Source: Nemopilema nomurai (Eukaryota > Cnidaria > Scyphozoa > Rhizostomeae > Rhizostomatidae). From it: 64,000 nt of DNA. The stretch covers positions 1 to 64,000 of the forward strand of contig PEDN01001386.1 of the NCBI GenBank assembly GCA_003864495.1, read 5' to 3'. Position 1 is the stretch's first letter. Each line of letters starts with the position of its first letter. A program made the translations under genes and the position numbers. A model generated the notes under the pieces. The model did no database searches. It saw nothing but the letters and a program-made list of their open reading frames with translations, and had not been told where the DNA came from. This document shows positions 52,031-63,910 of this stretch, piece by piece.

Positions 52031-55000
52031 ATTTCCTCATTGTATTTGTCCTGCTCTATAAATTCCAAGTTGCTATGTGCAGAAAAAATATTCATAAAAA
52101 AGGCAAATTTTTCAAGGCTATAGCCTTTGTGAATGTACCAAAAAGGCCTCAATTTCTTCCATCATTGTATGGTAAAAAATTGCTTAAATTTCAAGAAAAC
52201 TGCCTCATTGTGTTGGAAATCACCTGCTCTATGATCTACAAGCTGCTATAAGCAGAAAAAAGTTTCATTAAAATAGGCCACTTTTTCAGGGCTATAGCCT
52301 TTGTAAATGAACCAAAAAAGGCCTCGCTTTTATCCATCAATATATGGCGAAAAGTTGCTTGAATTTAAAGAAAACTGCCTCATTGTGTTAGAAATAACCT
52401 GCTCTATGATCTACAAGCTGCTATAAGCAGAAAAAAGTTTCATTAAAATAGGCCACTTTTTCAAGGCTATAGCCTTTGTAAATGAACCAAAAAGGGCCTC
52501 GCTTTTATCCATCAATATATGGCGAAAAATTGCTCAAATTTCAAGGAAACTGCCTCATTGTGTTAGAAATAACCTGCTCTATGATCTACAAGCTGCTATA
52601 AGCAGAAAAAAGTTTCATTAAAATAGGCCACTTTTTCAAGGCTATAGCCTTTGTAAATGAACCAGAAAAGGCCTCGCTTTTATCTATCATTTTGTGGTAA
52701 AAAATTGCTTAAATTTAAAGGAAACTTCCTCATTGTGTTAGAAATGACCTGCTTTATAAGCAACAAGCTGCTATAAGCAGAAAAAGTTTCATTAAAATAG
52801 GCCACTTTTTCAAGGCTATAGCCTTTGTAAATGAACCAAAAAAGGCCTCGCTTTTATCCATCAATATATGGCGAAAAGTTGCTTAAATTTAAAGAAAACT
52901 GCCTCATTGTGTTAGAAATAACCTGCTCTATGATCTACAAGCTGCTATAAGCAGAAAAAAGTTTCATTAAAATAGGCCACTTTTTCAAGGCTATAGCCTT
53001 TGTAAATGAACCAGAAAAGGCCTCGCTTTTATCTATCATTTTATGGTAAAAAATTGCTTAAATTTAAAGGAAACTGCCTCATTGTGTTAGAAATGACCTG
53101 CTTTATAAGCAACAAGCTGCTATAAGCAGAAAAAAGTTTCATTAAAATAGGCCACTTTTTCAAGGCTATAGCCTTTGTAAATGAACCAAAAAAGGCCTCG
53201 CTTTTATCCATCAATATATGGCGAAAAGTTGCTTAAATTTAAAGAAACTGCCTCATTGTGTTAGAAATACCTGCTCTATGATCACAAGCTGCTATAAGCA
53301 GAAAAAAGTTTCATTAAAATAGGCCACTTTTTCAAGGCTATAGCCTTTGTAAATGAACCAAAAAGGCCTCGCTTTTATCCATCATTTTATGGTAAAAATT
53401 GCTTAAATTTAAAGGAAACTGCCTCATTGTGTTAGAAATGACCTGCTCTATAAGCAACAAGCTGCTATAAGCAGAAAAAAGTTTCATTAAAATAGGCCAC
53501 TTTTTCAAGGCTATAGCCTTTGTAAATGAACCAAAAAGGCCTCGCTTTTATCCATCAATATATGGCGAAAAGTTGCTTAAATTTAAAGAAAACTGCCTCA
53601 TTGTGTTGGAAATGACCTGCTCTATAAGCAACAAGCTGCTATAAGCAGAAAAAAGTTTCATAAAATAGGCCACTTTTTCAAGGCTATAGCCTTTGTAAAT
53701 GAACCAAGAAAGGCCTCGCTTTTATCCATCAATATATGACGAAAAGTTGCTTAAATTTAAAGAAAACTGCCTCATTGTGTTAGAAATAACCTGCTCTATG
53801 ATCTACAAGCTGCTATAAGCAGAAAAAAGTTTCATTAAAATAGGCCACTTTTTCAAGGCTATAGCCTTTGTAAATGAACCAAAAAGGGCCTCGCTTTTAT
53901 CCATCATTTTATGGTAAAAAATTGCTAAATTTAAAGGAAACTGCCTCATTGTGTTGAAATGACCTGCTCTATGCAACAAGCTGCTATAAGCAGAAAAAAG
54001 TTTCATTAAAAAGGCCACTTTTTCAAGGCTATAGCCTTTGTAAATGAACCAAAAAGGGCCTCGCTTTTATCCATCAATATATGGCGAAAATTTGCTTAAA
54101 TTTAAAGAAAACTGCCTCAATGAGTTAGAAATATTCTGCTCTATGATCTACAAGCTGCTATAAGCAGAAAAAAGTTTCATTAAAATAGGCCACTTTTTCA
54201 AGGCTATAGCCTTTGTAAATGAACCAAAAAGGCCGCTTTTATCCATCATTTTATGGTAAAAAATTGCTCAAATTTAAAGGAAACTGCCTCATTGTGTTAG
54301 AAATGACCTGCTCTATGATCTACAAGCTGCTATAAGCAGAAAAAATTTCATTAAAATAGGCCACTTTTTCAAGGCTATAGCCTTTGTAAATGAACCAAAA
54401 AGGGCCTCACTTTTATCCATCATTTTATGGTAAAAAATTGCCTAAATTTAAAGGAAACTGCCTCATTGTGTTGGAAATGACCTGCTCTATAAGCAACAAG
54501 CTGCTATAAGCAGAAAAAAGTTTCATTAAAAAAGGCCACTTTTTCAAGGCTATAGCCTTTGTAAATGAACCAAAAAGGGCCTCGCTTTTATCCATCAATA
54601 TATGGCGAAAAGTTGCTTAAATTTAAAGAAAACTGCCTCATTGTGTTAGAAATAACCTGCTCTATGATCTACAAGCTGCTATAAGCAGAAAAAAGTTTCA
54701 TTAAAATAGGCCACTTTTTCAAGGCTATAGCCTTTGTAAATGAACCAAAAAGGGCCTCGCTTTTATCCATCATTTTATGGTAAAAAATTGCTCAAATTTA
54801 AAGGAAACTGCCTCATTGTGTTAGAAATGACCTGCTCTATGATCTACAAGCTGCTATAAGCAGAAAAAAGTTTCATTAAAATAGGCCACTTTTTCAAGGC
54901 TATAGCCTTTGTAAATGAACCAAAAAGGCCTCGCTTTTATCCATCATTTATGGTAAAAATTGCTCAAATTTAAAGGAAACTGCCTCATTGTGTTAGAAAT

Positions 55001-58000
55001 AACCTGCTCTATGATCTACAAGCTGCTATAAGCAGAAAAAAGTTTCATTAAAATAGGCCACTTTTTCAAGGCTATAGCCTTTGTAAATGAACCAAAAAGG
55101 GCCTCGCTTTTATCTATCATTTTATGGTAAAAAATTGCTCAAATTTAAAGAAAACTGCCTCATTGTGTTAGAAATAACCTGCTCTATAAGCAACAAGCTG
55201 CTATAAGCAGAAAAAAGTTTCATTAAAATAGGCCACTTTTTCAAGGCTATAGCCTTTGTAAATGAACCAAAAAAGGCCTCGCTTTTATCCATCAATATAT
55301 GGCGAAAAGTTGCTTAAATTTAAAGAAACTGCCTCATTGTGTTAGAAATGACCTGCTCTATGATCTACAAGCTGCTATAAGCAGAAAAAAGTTTCATTAA
55401 AATAGGCCACTTTTTCAAGGCATAGCCTTTGTAAATGAACCAAAAAAGGGCCTCGCTTTTATCCATCATTTATGGTAAAAAATTGCTTAAATTTAAAGAA
55501 ACTGCCTCATTGTGTTGGAAATGACCTGCTCTATAAGCAACAAGCTGCTATAAGCAGAAAAAAGTTTCATTAAAATAGGCCACTTTTTCAAGGCTATAGC
55601 CTTTGTAAATGAACCAAAAAGGCCTCGCTTTTATCCATCAATATATGGCGAAAAGTTGCTTAAATTTAAAGAAACTGCCTCATTGTGTTAGAAATGACCT
55701 GCTCTATAAGCAACAAGCTGCTATAAGCAGAAAAAAGTTTCATTAAAATAGGCCACTTTTTCAAGGCTATAGCCTTTGTAAATGAACCAAAAAGGCCTCG
55801 CTTTTATCCATCAATATATGGCGAAAAGTTGCTTAAATTTAAAGAAAACTGCCTCATTGTGTTGGAAATGACCTGCTCTATAAGCAACAAGCTGCTATAA
55901 GCAGAAAAAAGTTTCATTAAAATAGGCCACTTTTTCAAGGCTATAGCCTTTGTAAATGAACCAAAAAGGCCTCGCTTTTATCCATCATTTTATGGTAAAA
56001 ATTGCTCAAATTTAAAGGAAACTGCCTCATTGTGTTGAAATGACCTGCTCTATGATCAAGCTGCTATAAGCAGAAAAAGTTTCATTAAAATAGGCCACTT
56101 TTTCAAGGCTATAGCCTTTGTAATTGAACCAAAAAGGGCCTCGCTTTTATCCATCAATATATGGCGAAAAGTTGCTTAAATTTAAAAAAAAGCCTCATTG
56201 TGTTAGAAATAACCTGCTCTATGATCTACAAGCTGCTATAAGCAGAAAAAAGTTTCATTAAAATAGGCCACTTTTTCAAGGCTATAGCCTTTGTAAATGA
56301 ACCAAAAAGGGCCTCGCTTTTATCCATCATTTTATGGTAAAAAATTGCTCAAATTTAAAGAAAACTGCCTCATTGTGTTAGAAATAACCTGCTCTATAAG
56401 CAACAAGCTGCTATAAGCAGAAAAAGTTTCATTAAAATAGGCCACTTTTTCAAGGCTATAGCCTTTGTAAATGAACCAAAAAGGCCTCGCTTTTATCCAT
56501 CATATATGGCGAAAAGTTGCTTAAATTTAAAGGAAACTGCCTCATTGTGTTAGAAATGACCTGCTCTATGATCTACAAGCTGCTATAAGCAGAAAAAAGT
56601 TTCATTAAAATAGGCCACTTTTTCAAGCTAATAGCCTTTGTAAATGAACCAAAAAAGGCCTCGCTTTTATCCATCATTTATGGTAAAAATTGCTTAAATT
56701 TAAAGAAACTGCCTCATTGTGTTGGAAATGACCTGCTCTATAAGCAACAAGCTGCTATAAGCAGAAAAAAGTTTCATTAAAATAGGCCACTTTTTCAAGG
56801 CTATAGCCTTTAAATGAACCAAAAAGGCCTCGCTTTTATCCATCAATATATGGCGAAAAGTTGCTTAAATTTAAAGAAAACTGCCTCATTGTGTTGGAAA
56901 TGACCTGCTCTATAAGCAACAAGCTGCTATAAGCAGAAAAAAGTTTCATTAAAATAGGCCACTTTTTCAAGGCTATAGCCTTTGTAAATTGAACCAAAAA
57001 GGGCCTCGCTTTTATCCATCAATATATGGCGAAAAATTGCTCAAATTTCAAGGAAACTGCCTCATTGTGTTGGAAATGACCTGCTCTATAAGCAACAAGC
57101 TGCTATAAGCAGAAGAAAGTTTCATAAAAATTGGCCACTTTTTCAAGGCTATAGCCTTTGTAAATGAACCAAAAAGGGCCTCGCTTTCATCCACCATTAT
57201 GGTAAAAAAATTGCTCAAATTTCAAGGAAACTGCCTCATTGTGTTGGAAATGACCTGCTCTATAAGCAACAAGCTGCTATAAGCAGAAAAAGTTTCATAA
57301 AATAGGCCACTTTTTCAAGGCTATAGCCTTTGTAAATGAACCAAAAAAGGCCTCGCTTTTATCCATCAATATATGGCTAAAAATTGCTCAAATTTCAAGG
57401 AAACTGCCTCATTGTGTTGGAAATGACCTGCTCTATAAGCAACAAGCTGCTATAAGCAGAAAAAAGTTTCATTAAAATAGGCCACTTTTTCAAGGCTATA
57501 GCCTTTGTAATTGAACCAAAAAGGGCCTCGCTTTTATCCATCAATATATGGCGAAAAATTGCTGAAATTTCAAGGAAACTGCCTCATTGTGTTGGAAATG
57601 ACCTGCTCTATAAGCAACAAGCTGCTATAAGCAGAAAAAAGTTTCATTAAAATAGGCCACTTTTTCAAGGCTATAGCCTTTGTAAATGAACCAAAAAGGG
57701 CCTCGCTTTTATCCATCATTTATGGTAAAAATTGCTCAAATTTCAAGGAAACTGCCTCATTGTGTTGGAAATGACCTGCTCTATAAGCAACAAGCTGCTA
57801 TAAGCAGAAGAAAGTTTCATAAAAATAGGCCACTTTTTCAAGGCTATAGCCTTTGTAAATGAACCAAAAAAGGCCTCGCTTTTATCCATCAATATATGGC
57901 TAAAAATTGCTCAAATTTCAAGGAAACTGCCTCATTGTGTTGGAAATGACCTGCTCTATGATCTACAAGCTGCTATAAGCAGAAAAAAGTTTCATTAAAA

Positions 58001-58620
58001 TAGGCCACTTTTTCAAGGCTATAGCCTTTGTAATTGAACCAAAAAGGGCCTCGCTTTTATCCATCAATATATGGCGAAAAATTGCTCAAATTTCAAGGAA
58101 ACTGCCTCATTGTGTTGGAAATGACCTGCTCTATAAGCAACAAGCTGCTATAAGCAGAAGAAAGTTTCATAAAATAGGCCACTTTTTCAAGGCTTAGCCT
58201 TTGTAAATGAACCAAAAAGGCCTCGCTTTTATCATCATTATATGGTAAAAATTGCTCAAATTTCAAGGAAACTGCCTCATTGTGTTGGAAATGACCTGCT
58301 CTATAAGCAACAAGCTGCTATAAGCAGAAAAAAGTTTCATAAAATAGGCCACTTTTTCAAGGCTTTAGCCTTTGTAAATGAACCAAAAAGGCCTCGTTTT
58401 TCCATCATTATATGGTAAAAATTGCTCAAATTTCAAGGAAACTGCCTCATTGTGTTGGAAATGACCTGCTCTATAAGCAACAAGCTGCTATAAGCAGAAG
58501 AAAGTTTCATAAAATAGGCCACTTTTTCAAGGCTTTAGCCTTTGTAAATGAACCAAAAAGGCCTCGTTTTTTCCATCATTGTATGGTGAAAAGTTGCTTA
58601 ACTTTTAAGAAAACTTCCCC
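52030..58620. repeat. Satellite DNA array, monomer about 174 bp, roughly 37 copies
   Basis: Head-to-tail monomers. The AGTTTCATTA box recurs at 52261, 52436, 52611, 52785 and 52960, giving a period of 174-175. Each monomer contains the order: CCTCGCTTTTATCCATCA, an AT-rich part, AACTGCCTCATTGTGTT, ACCTGCTCTAT, the near-palindrome CTGCTATAAGCAG, AGTTTCATTAAAATAGGCCA, the perfect 14-bp palindrome AAGGCTATAGCCTT and TGTAAATGAACC. Two main variants occur: 'CAATATATGGCGAAAAGTTGC' and 'CATTTTATGGTAAAAATTGC' types, and independently 'TATGATCTACAAG' or 'TATAAGCAACAAG'. No gene lies within it. The nucleosome-sized period is typical of centromeric or heterochromatic satellites, but location on the chromosome cannot be told. 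Confidence 0.97.
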
Positions 58621-59215
58621 ATTGAGTTGTTATATCCCTGATTTATGACTGTTCTTAAAAAGCCAGTTCTTCCGCATGATCGGATGATGAAAAATTGCCT
58701 AAATTTCAAAAGAGAGGCTCTGTTTCTTCCAACATTGCAGAATGAAAATGGCCTAATTTTCGAGAGAAGCTGCTTCAATTTGTTATTATTGACCTGGTCT
58801 ATGAATAACAAGTCGACATAAGAAAAATTATTTTCATAAAAATCGGCTATTTTTTCAAAGTTATAACCTATATAAATAGTCCTAATTTTTTCGATATTGG
58901 ATGATGAAAAATTGCCTTATTTTTAAAAGAAACTGCTTTATTTTATTGTAATGGACCCGCTTCATGAATAGCAAGTTGATATTAGTAAAAACATTTCTAT
59001 CTGAATAGGCCAATTTTTGCAGGGCTGTACCGTTTGCAAATTTACCAAAAAGGTCCCTTTTTCTTACAACATTGGAGGATGAGAAATTGCTTCATTTTTA
59101 AGAGAAACTGCTTCATTGCTATAAAATATTCCAGCTCTATTAATAGTAAGTTGATATAAGTAAACAATACTTACATAAAATAGGCAATTCTTTCAAGGCT
59201 ATAAGCCTTTTAAGG
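58620..59215. repeat. Diverged right flank of the satellite array
   Basis: Three or four mutated monomers (TTTTTCAAAGTTATAACC, TTTTTGCAGGGCTGTACC and TTCTTTCAAGGCTATAAGCC boxes) continue the period to about 59,215, just past the 3' end of the minus-strand gene. Confidence 0.75.
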
Positions 59216-59229
59216 CTGAAGTAAAGACT

Positions 59230-59440
59230 TTTCTAAACGAGTTGCCGGTGAACCAAAATATTCCAGGTGTTAATGACCGCTCTTTTCAACACTTGGACAG
59301 TTTGTCTTAGTCCTTTTCTTGTATTTCTTACTTCTGTAAGCTCAAATTTTAGTCCAGTACGAGAAATAGTCTCTCTGCAAGTTTGCTGACCTTTTGTGCG
59401 CAGCGACGTGCTCTTATCTGAAAGTAGAGATGAAAGCATT
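59230..59440 (-). pseudogene. Degenerate duplicate of a KDZ-gene exon region
   Basis: This stretch is about two-thirds identical to 60430-60605 on the same strand: both share 'GAGACTATTTC(C/T)CGT', 'TTACAGAAGT' and 'CCTGGAATATTT' in the same order. The nearer-source copy contains the functional-looking exon 60524-60427. The copy here lies at the gene's 3' end and, entered in the gene's phase, stops at once. It looks like a decayed local duplication. Confidence 0.6.
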
Positions 59441-62400
59441 TTAAACGTAGCTAATTCTCAGTGAGTTATTGGTGAAATCAAAGTTATTACAATATAATTT
59501 GTTTTAGATAAGATCATCATATTGAACATGATAGACCACCATGTACCTTAACAACTCTCAGGTAAGCCAGTTATTGTGGATGCATTTAAAGTAGATAATG
59601 CTGTTATATACATACCTCAGTTTCGGTAAATTGTTTGTTAATGCCCAGTTCTTATACCAGAGGTGTAGTCTGACGTGCTTCAGAAACCTCTCCTCGGACA
59701 TGTAGGAAACTTGATTTTTAAGCTTCTTTAGACCAGCATTTCTTTGTTCATTTACTTGGCTATTGATGCTGGAAAACTTTGGGTACAAAGACATGTCGTA
59801 GCTTTTTGCACATGCTGTAAAGATACATTACCCGAATTACCGGAAAAAGTTGATGTGGATCAGATGCTTTGTTGCATTTCCAATCGGTTATATATTTGCT
59901 ATGTTCTATTCCTGCCTATTTGGAGCAACGTATTTGTACAAACCTTTGTGATTCTTCCAGTGGAGTCGATCAACGACGAATGTCCTTTCTTTAACAAATG
60001 TAGGGTCACGATTTAAGCAGTAGGCGTGCAACGAACATGCATTGTCGTAAATGATGGCTTGCGGACCTGGAGTCAAAAAAATTCCATGATGTCATTCAGT
60101 TCAATTTTTATGAGGAGCTGCATGTATTGTAAATATTGAAAAAATAAGAAAAACAAACCAACCTTGTTGGACGCGTGTTCTGAATATTTTGAAGGGAATG
60201 TTTGGCGATTCTCGGTAATCCATTACTTGGAAACCGTAGCAAACACCTGGAATAACATGCAGCCATTATAAAAAGAGAAAGACTTAACAACATAAGACTT
60301 AATACTTGGGTTGTGCCCTAGCTGTCATCAAATTTGGAACATTTTTCTTATAAATGTCTCTTTTGTGTACTTTCTCAATACCATTATTATTGCTTTTTAG
60401 CATGCTGAATTAACTACTTTACTAACCGTGTTGGCAGTAGACCGTAAATATTCCAGGCATTAATGACTGTCCTTTGCGAGTTTTTGAACAATCGGTCGTG
60501 ATCTTTTCCTTTTCTCCGTCACTTCTGTAAACGCCTCTTTTGCTAACTCTAGGCCAACACGGGAAATAGTCTCTTTGCAAGGTTTCCGACCTTTCGTTAG
60601 CAGCGACGAGCTCGTGTTGTGTCTTAAGAAATGGCTTTCGACTGATGATTTACATCTCTTTCAGTAGACTCTTCCACTCAACTGGCATCTTAAGCGACCC
60701 GATGGTTGCAAGCGCGTCGAAGATCACAGGTGCGTTCTCTTGAAGTGCTAACAAATCTGGCAAGTTGTGCCCTATCTGGTCGCAACTTTCGATTTCATCG
60801 AGGGCTCTGTGGACCACATCTGTAGGTGGGCAATAGGAGCAGACCGGAGAGGCCGTTGAGATGCACGTCAGCAGAGATTGCACGGGTTGCGGGATGCTGT
60901 GCCAGGAGTCAAACTCTTTCTCACACCACGAAAGAAACGACGACAAAACTGGTTGCTCGCTTTGAAGCAATTTGTGCGTTAGCTGGATCTCTTCATTAGA
61001 CACATTTGTCGTGCAGTATTTGCCAAGTTGCATGCGCACTTCCTTCTTCTTTAGGAATATTCTTTCCTTGAAACTAGTAAAGTAATAAGCGGGGATAAGA
61101 AACTCGTTACCTAGGTCCAATACATAGGATAATCGATATTTTTACTTTTAAACAGTTCCCTAAAAGAATGCTACCAATTCTTCGATAATGATGAACCAGG
61201 TCTGTAGGTAACATATCAATACTAATTGATTGCAATAGATTAATGTCCATCTAAAAGCTGCAAATACTCATCTTCCACATACACCCTCCATAGCGTCTGT
61301 CGGTAGAGAAATGTTTGTTGCATACTCTCGGCGAAAGCCAAGGGTAGTTGAATCGCAAGATAAAATTGTTGGATGCTGCTGACAGATCTGACACATGAAG
61401 CCATCACAGTAGTCGATATCCATGAGGTCAAGAACTGCATACCACGACATGCGCCACTGTTGGTAGTTTATTGTTTCTACTTGGTGGCTGTGTGCGGCGT
61501 GGTGGTACAGCTTCATGGAATCATGAAAGCCAACTAAGCTTGCGCTATGAGAACGGAAAGTTATCCAGATTAGAATGCAAAAACGCAAGCAAAGAAAACT
61601 TTTAAGAATTTCAAATGAAACTTTTAGCGATGCCCAATTTAGGAAGTATGGAATATTACTTGCAATTGGGAACACAGAAAGGGGTACGCTTTTGATAAGA
61701 ATACTTTACTGTGGAAAAAGCACTGGTTTACAATCTTCCACCTTTCAATATCATTTATTGGGATTTCTGATAATATAATAATGTCGGACTAAAACATAGG
61801 CATTGTTTATTTGGAATACAAACCTATTTCCGATAAGGAATCTTAACAAGTAGTCCTTGAGAACATCATGGCCGACCAAAAATCTCCATGTTCCAAATCT
61901 CTTGCTTGATACATAATAGTCTTGACTGGAGCCACAGTTCGGGCATTTTCTGAAAGTAATTGAAACTGATAGTAACTGAAATATATGTTATATATTTTTT
62001 GGTCTTAGGTAAAAACATTTAAGTATTCTTATATGCCAATTGAAGTATTTTTCAGTCTTGTTTTAGGTAAAAAAACATTTTAGTATTCTTCGATGCCATT
62101 AATTATTCCAAACCTTCTGTGTATTTGATGGAGCTCCGCGTCACGACTTTGTTTGCACTTTCCCAAAATAGCTCAGAGTTGAACGACGTGTTGCAAGTTG
62201 CACATATTTCTCCGGCAAAGTCGGGGATCAGAGTCAACCTTCCGTCATCTAATTGTAGGAAAACATCGGTCATTGTTCCATTGATAACGCTGACTTGTAG
62301 ATCTGTCGTTGCCCATCCAATTCTTCCAGTCGACCTGCTCTCTTGGACCTTTAGCCTCTCTTCCCTTTCCACCATCGCTGTAAATCGCTCAGGCGCCGTG

Positions 62401-62581
62401 TCTGCTTCAGCGCAGATTCCACTGAATGCCTTGACGTGACAGCAGTAGTACCTGGCAAAGCAACAGGAATGGCAGAAATAGCCTCTTCTGTCCACACCAA
62501 CAATCCCGAAGTCGTCCTCGGACAGCTCTACGTAAACAGTAGGGTTGTTGCCAAAATCACTTCCTTGATCAATGGAGAATT
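59414..62581 (-). CDS. KDZ-type transposase or domesticated derivative (HMGXB3-like family), 5' end unresolved
   Basis: Exons in transcription order: 62581-62114, 61965-61824, 61544-61285, 61110-60654, 60524-60427, 60246-60163, 60066-59944, 59814-59616, 59417-59414 (stop TAA). They join in phase for 611 codons. N-terminal part: Cys-rich, SWIM-like FCHSCCF and YYCCHVKAF. Next come a CPNCG knuckle, then CDGFMCQICQQHP and LSCDSTTLGFRR. The catalytic region follows: MPGIFTVYCQHG/VCYGFQVM, IIYDNACSLHAYC, VVDRLHWKNH, then INSQVNEQRNAGL and MSEERFLKHVRLHLWYKN. The Asp of YDNA, the Asp of VDR and the Glu of NEQ are candidates for the D-D-E triad of KDZ transposases. No terminal repeats were found, so it may be a host gene. 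The weakest joints are the donor at 61285, the pyrimidine-poor acceptor at 61110 and the 5' end. Confidence 0.82.
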
Positions 62582-62690
62582 CTGGAAGAAATTTACCACA
62601 AAATCATTCAAGACACTTCAGACCCATTACCAATGGCGGAGCGTACACTTCTGTACATTTTGCACAAAAATGTAATCAACATTTGTTCAC
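62582..62690 (-). other. Possible 5' coding extension of the KDZ gene with an in-frame TGA
   Basis: Upstream of the exon start at 62581 the same frame reads FCAKCTEVYAPPLVMGLKCLE, then TGA, then FCGKFLPEF into the exon. The first segment looks like a Cys-pair module. Either an approximately 49-base intron (GTAATG to TTCCAG) removes the stop with a frame change, or the gene carries a nonsense mutation. Confidence 0.4.
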
Positions 62691-62699
62691 AACTTCATT

Positions 62700-63910
62700 A
62701 TAGTGCCAGCATTGTTAGGCATTATAATCATTGTATGCCAACATCATATTCCAAGTACTTTACCTTACTATATTGATGTTCATAATGACCTCCATCATCT
62801 ACATTAGCAAAAATTCAAATTTCAGTATAAATTGTTCTACAAAGAAAAGTAATAGTGCACAATGAGGTCGGATAAAGCAGTCTTGAAATTGAAGTAGTCC
62901 TATCTTTAAAGCTGTAACATGATGATTGTGCAAAAAAATACTTTCATGCTTGAAATGGTATTAAATATAATGCTGTATCTGTTATTATTCATTGTTTTTT
63001 TATTGATAATGCTAAGGAATAATTTGCTGCTGTAAATTTGCCGATATTTTTGCTATTTTTTGCAAACAATGGCGTGAATGCACTCGGGATACTTTTCACA
63101 TACTCAAACTTTGAATTCTGGAAAAGCAATAAAGCTTCATAAAAGCAGGATGAAAATGATTGCAAGATAAGATGGAAGAATCTCTAAATGTATGATAATC
63201 TAATAGAATAACCATCATTAGTAACCAATAGCCAGTGCCAATGAATATCAAAAACAAATATTCAATAACTAATAGAATAACCAATGCTCAAACAAGACAA
63301 AAGCAAGTAATTAGGGATCTTTTCATATCATTTGTATGTTTAAGCGCAAGTAGACAGAGACAAAAACTGGCTAAAAATTTGGTCAAAAAAGCAGTGACCC
63401 TTTGGTGCTACATACCGCTGGAATTCTTGATGGCGTTAGGAAATATAGAGCTTGAAAACAATCTTGAAAAGTTGCAGGTTCTTGTATAGTGTTTTTCCTT
63501 ACCTTCAAGCTGCCTTTCTCGCAATTTTCAACTCTCAGCAACCTTCCTGTAACTTTCGTCCAAGGCAGCTAGACCCCCTTCTCTCAGAATTTTGTTCATG
63601 CAGGGATGGCCTCAACCTATTGATAACTGAGATGAAAGCAATATGAGGGTACCAGTGGTTAAAGTTGTAGCACTAAAAGCATAAAGGAAACGTATGTGGC
63701 AGTCTTAACAAAGAGTGGAATTACCAAATACAAATGTTGTTCAGTTAATTTCAATGCTCTATTGTAATAAAACTTCCTTAGCATTAAATTTATATTGTTA
63801 GATTAATCTAGCTGGCATTTTAGAGTATGGACAGTGAAAGCTGTCTGATAAAACCAAATAGGTAACAACTTCCCCTAACAAAGAGCCCCTAGTAAACTGT
63901 GGATCTCAGT
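62700..63910. other. AT-rich region, no supported gene
   Basis: No exon chain could be built on either strand. Further 5' exons of the minus-strand KDZ gene may be hidden here. A short polar reading on the minus strand near 63560-63630 has acceptor- and donor-like ends but is interrupted by stops in the joined frame. Confidence 0.35.

Noticed and set aside
52030..58620. CRISPR-like array
   Set aside because: The repeats are contiguous about 174-bp monomers with no unique spacers, in an animal genome.
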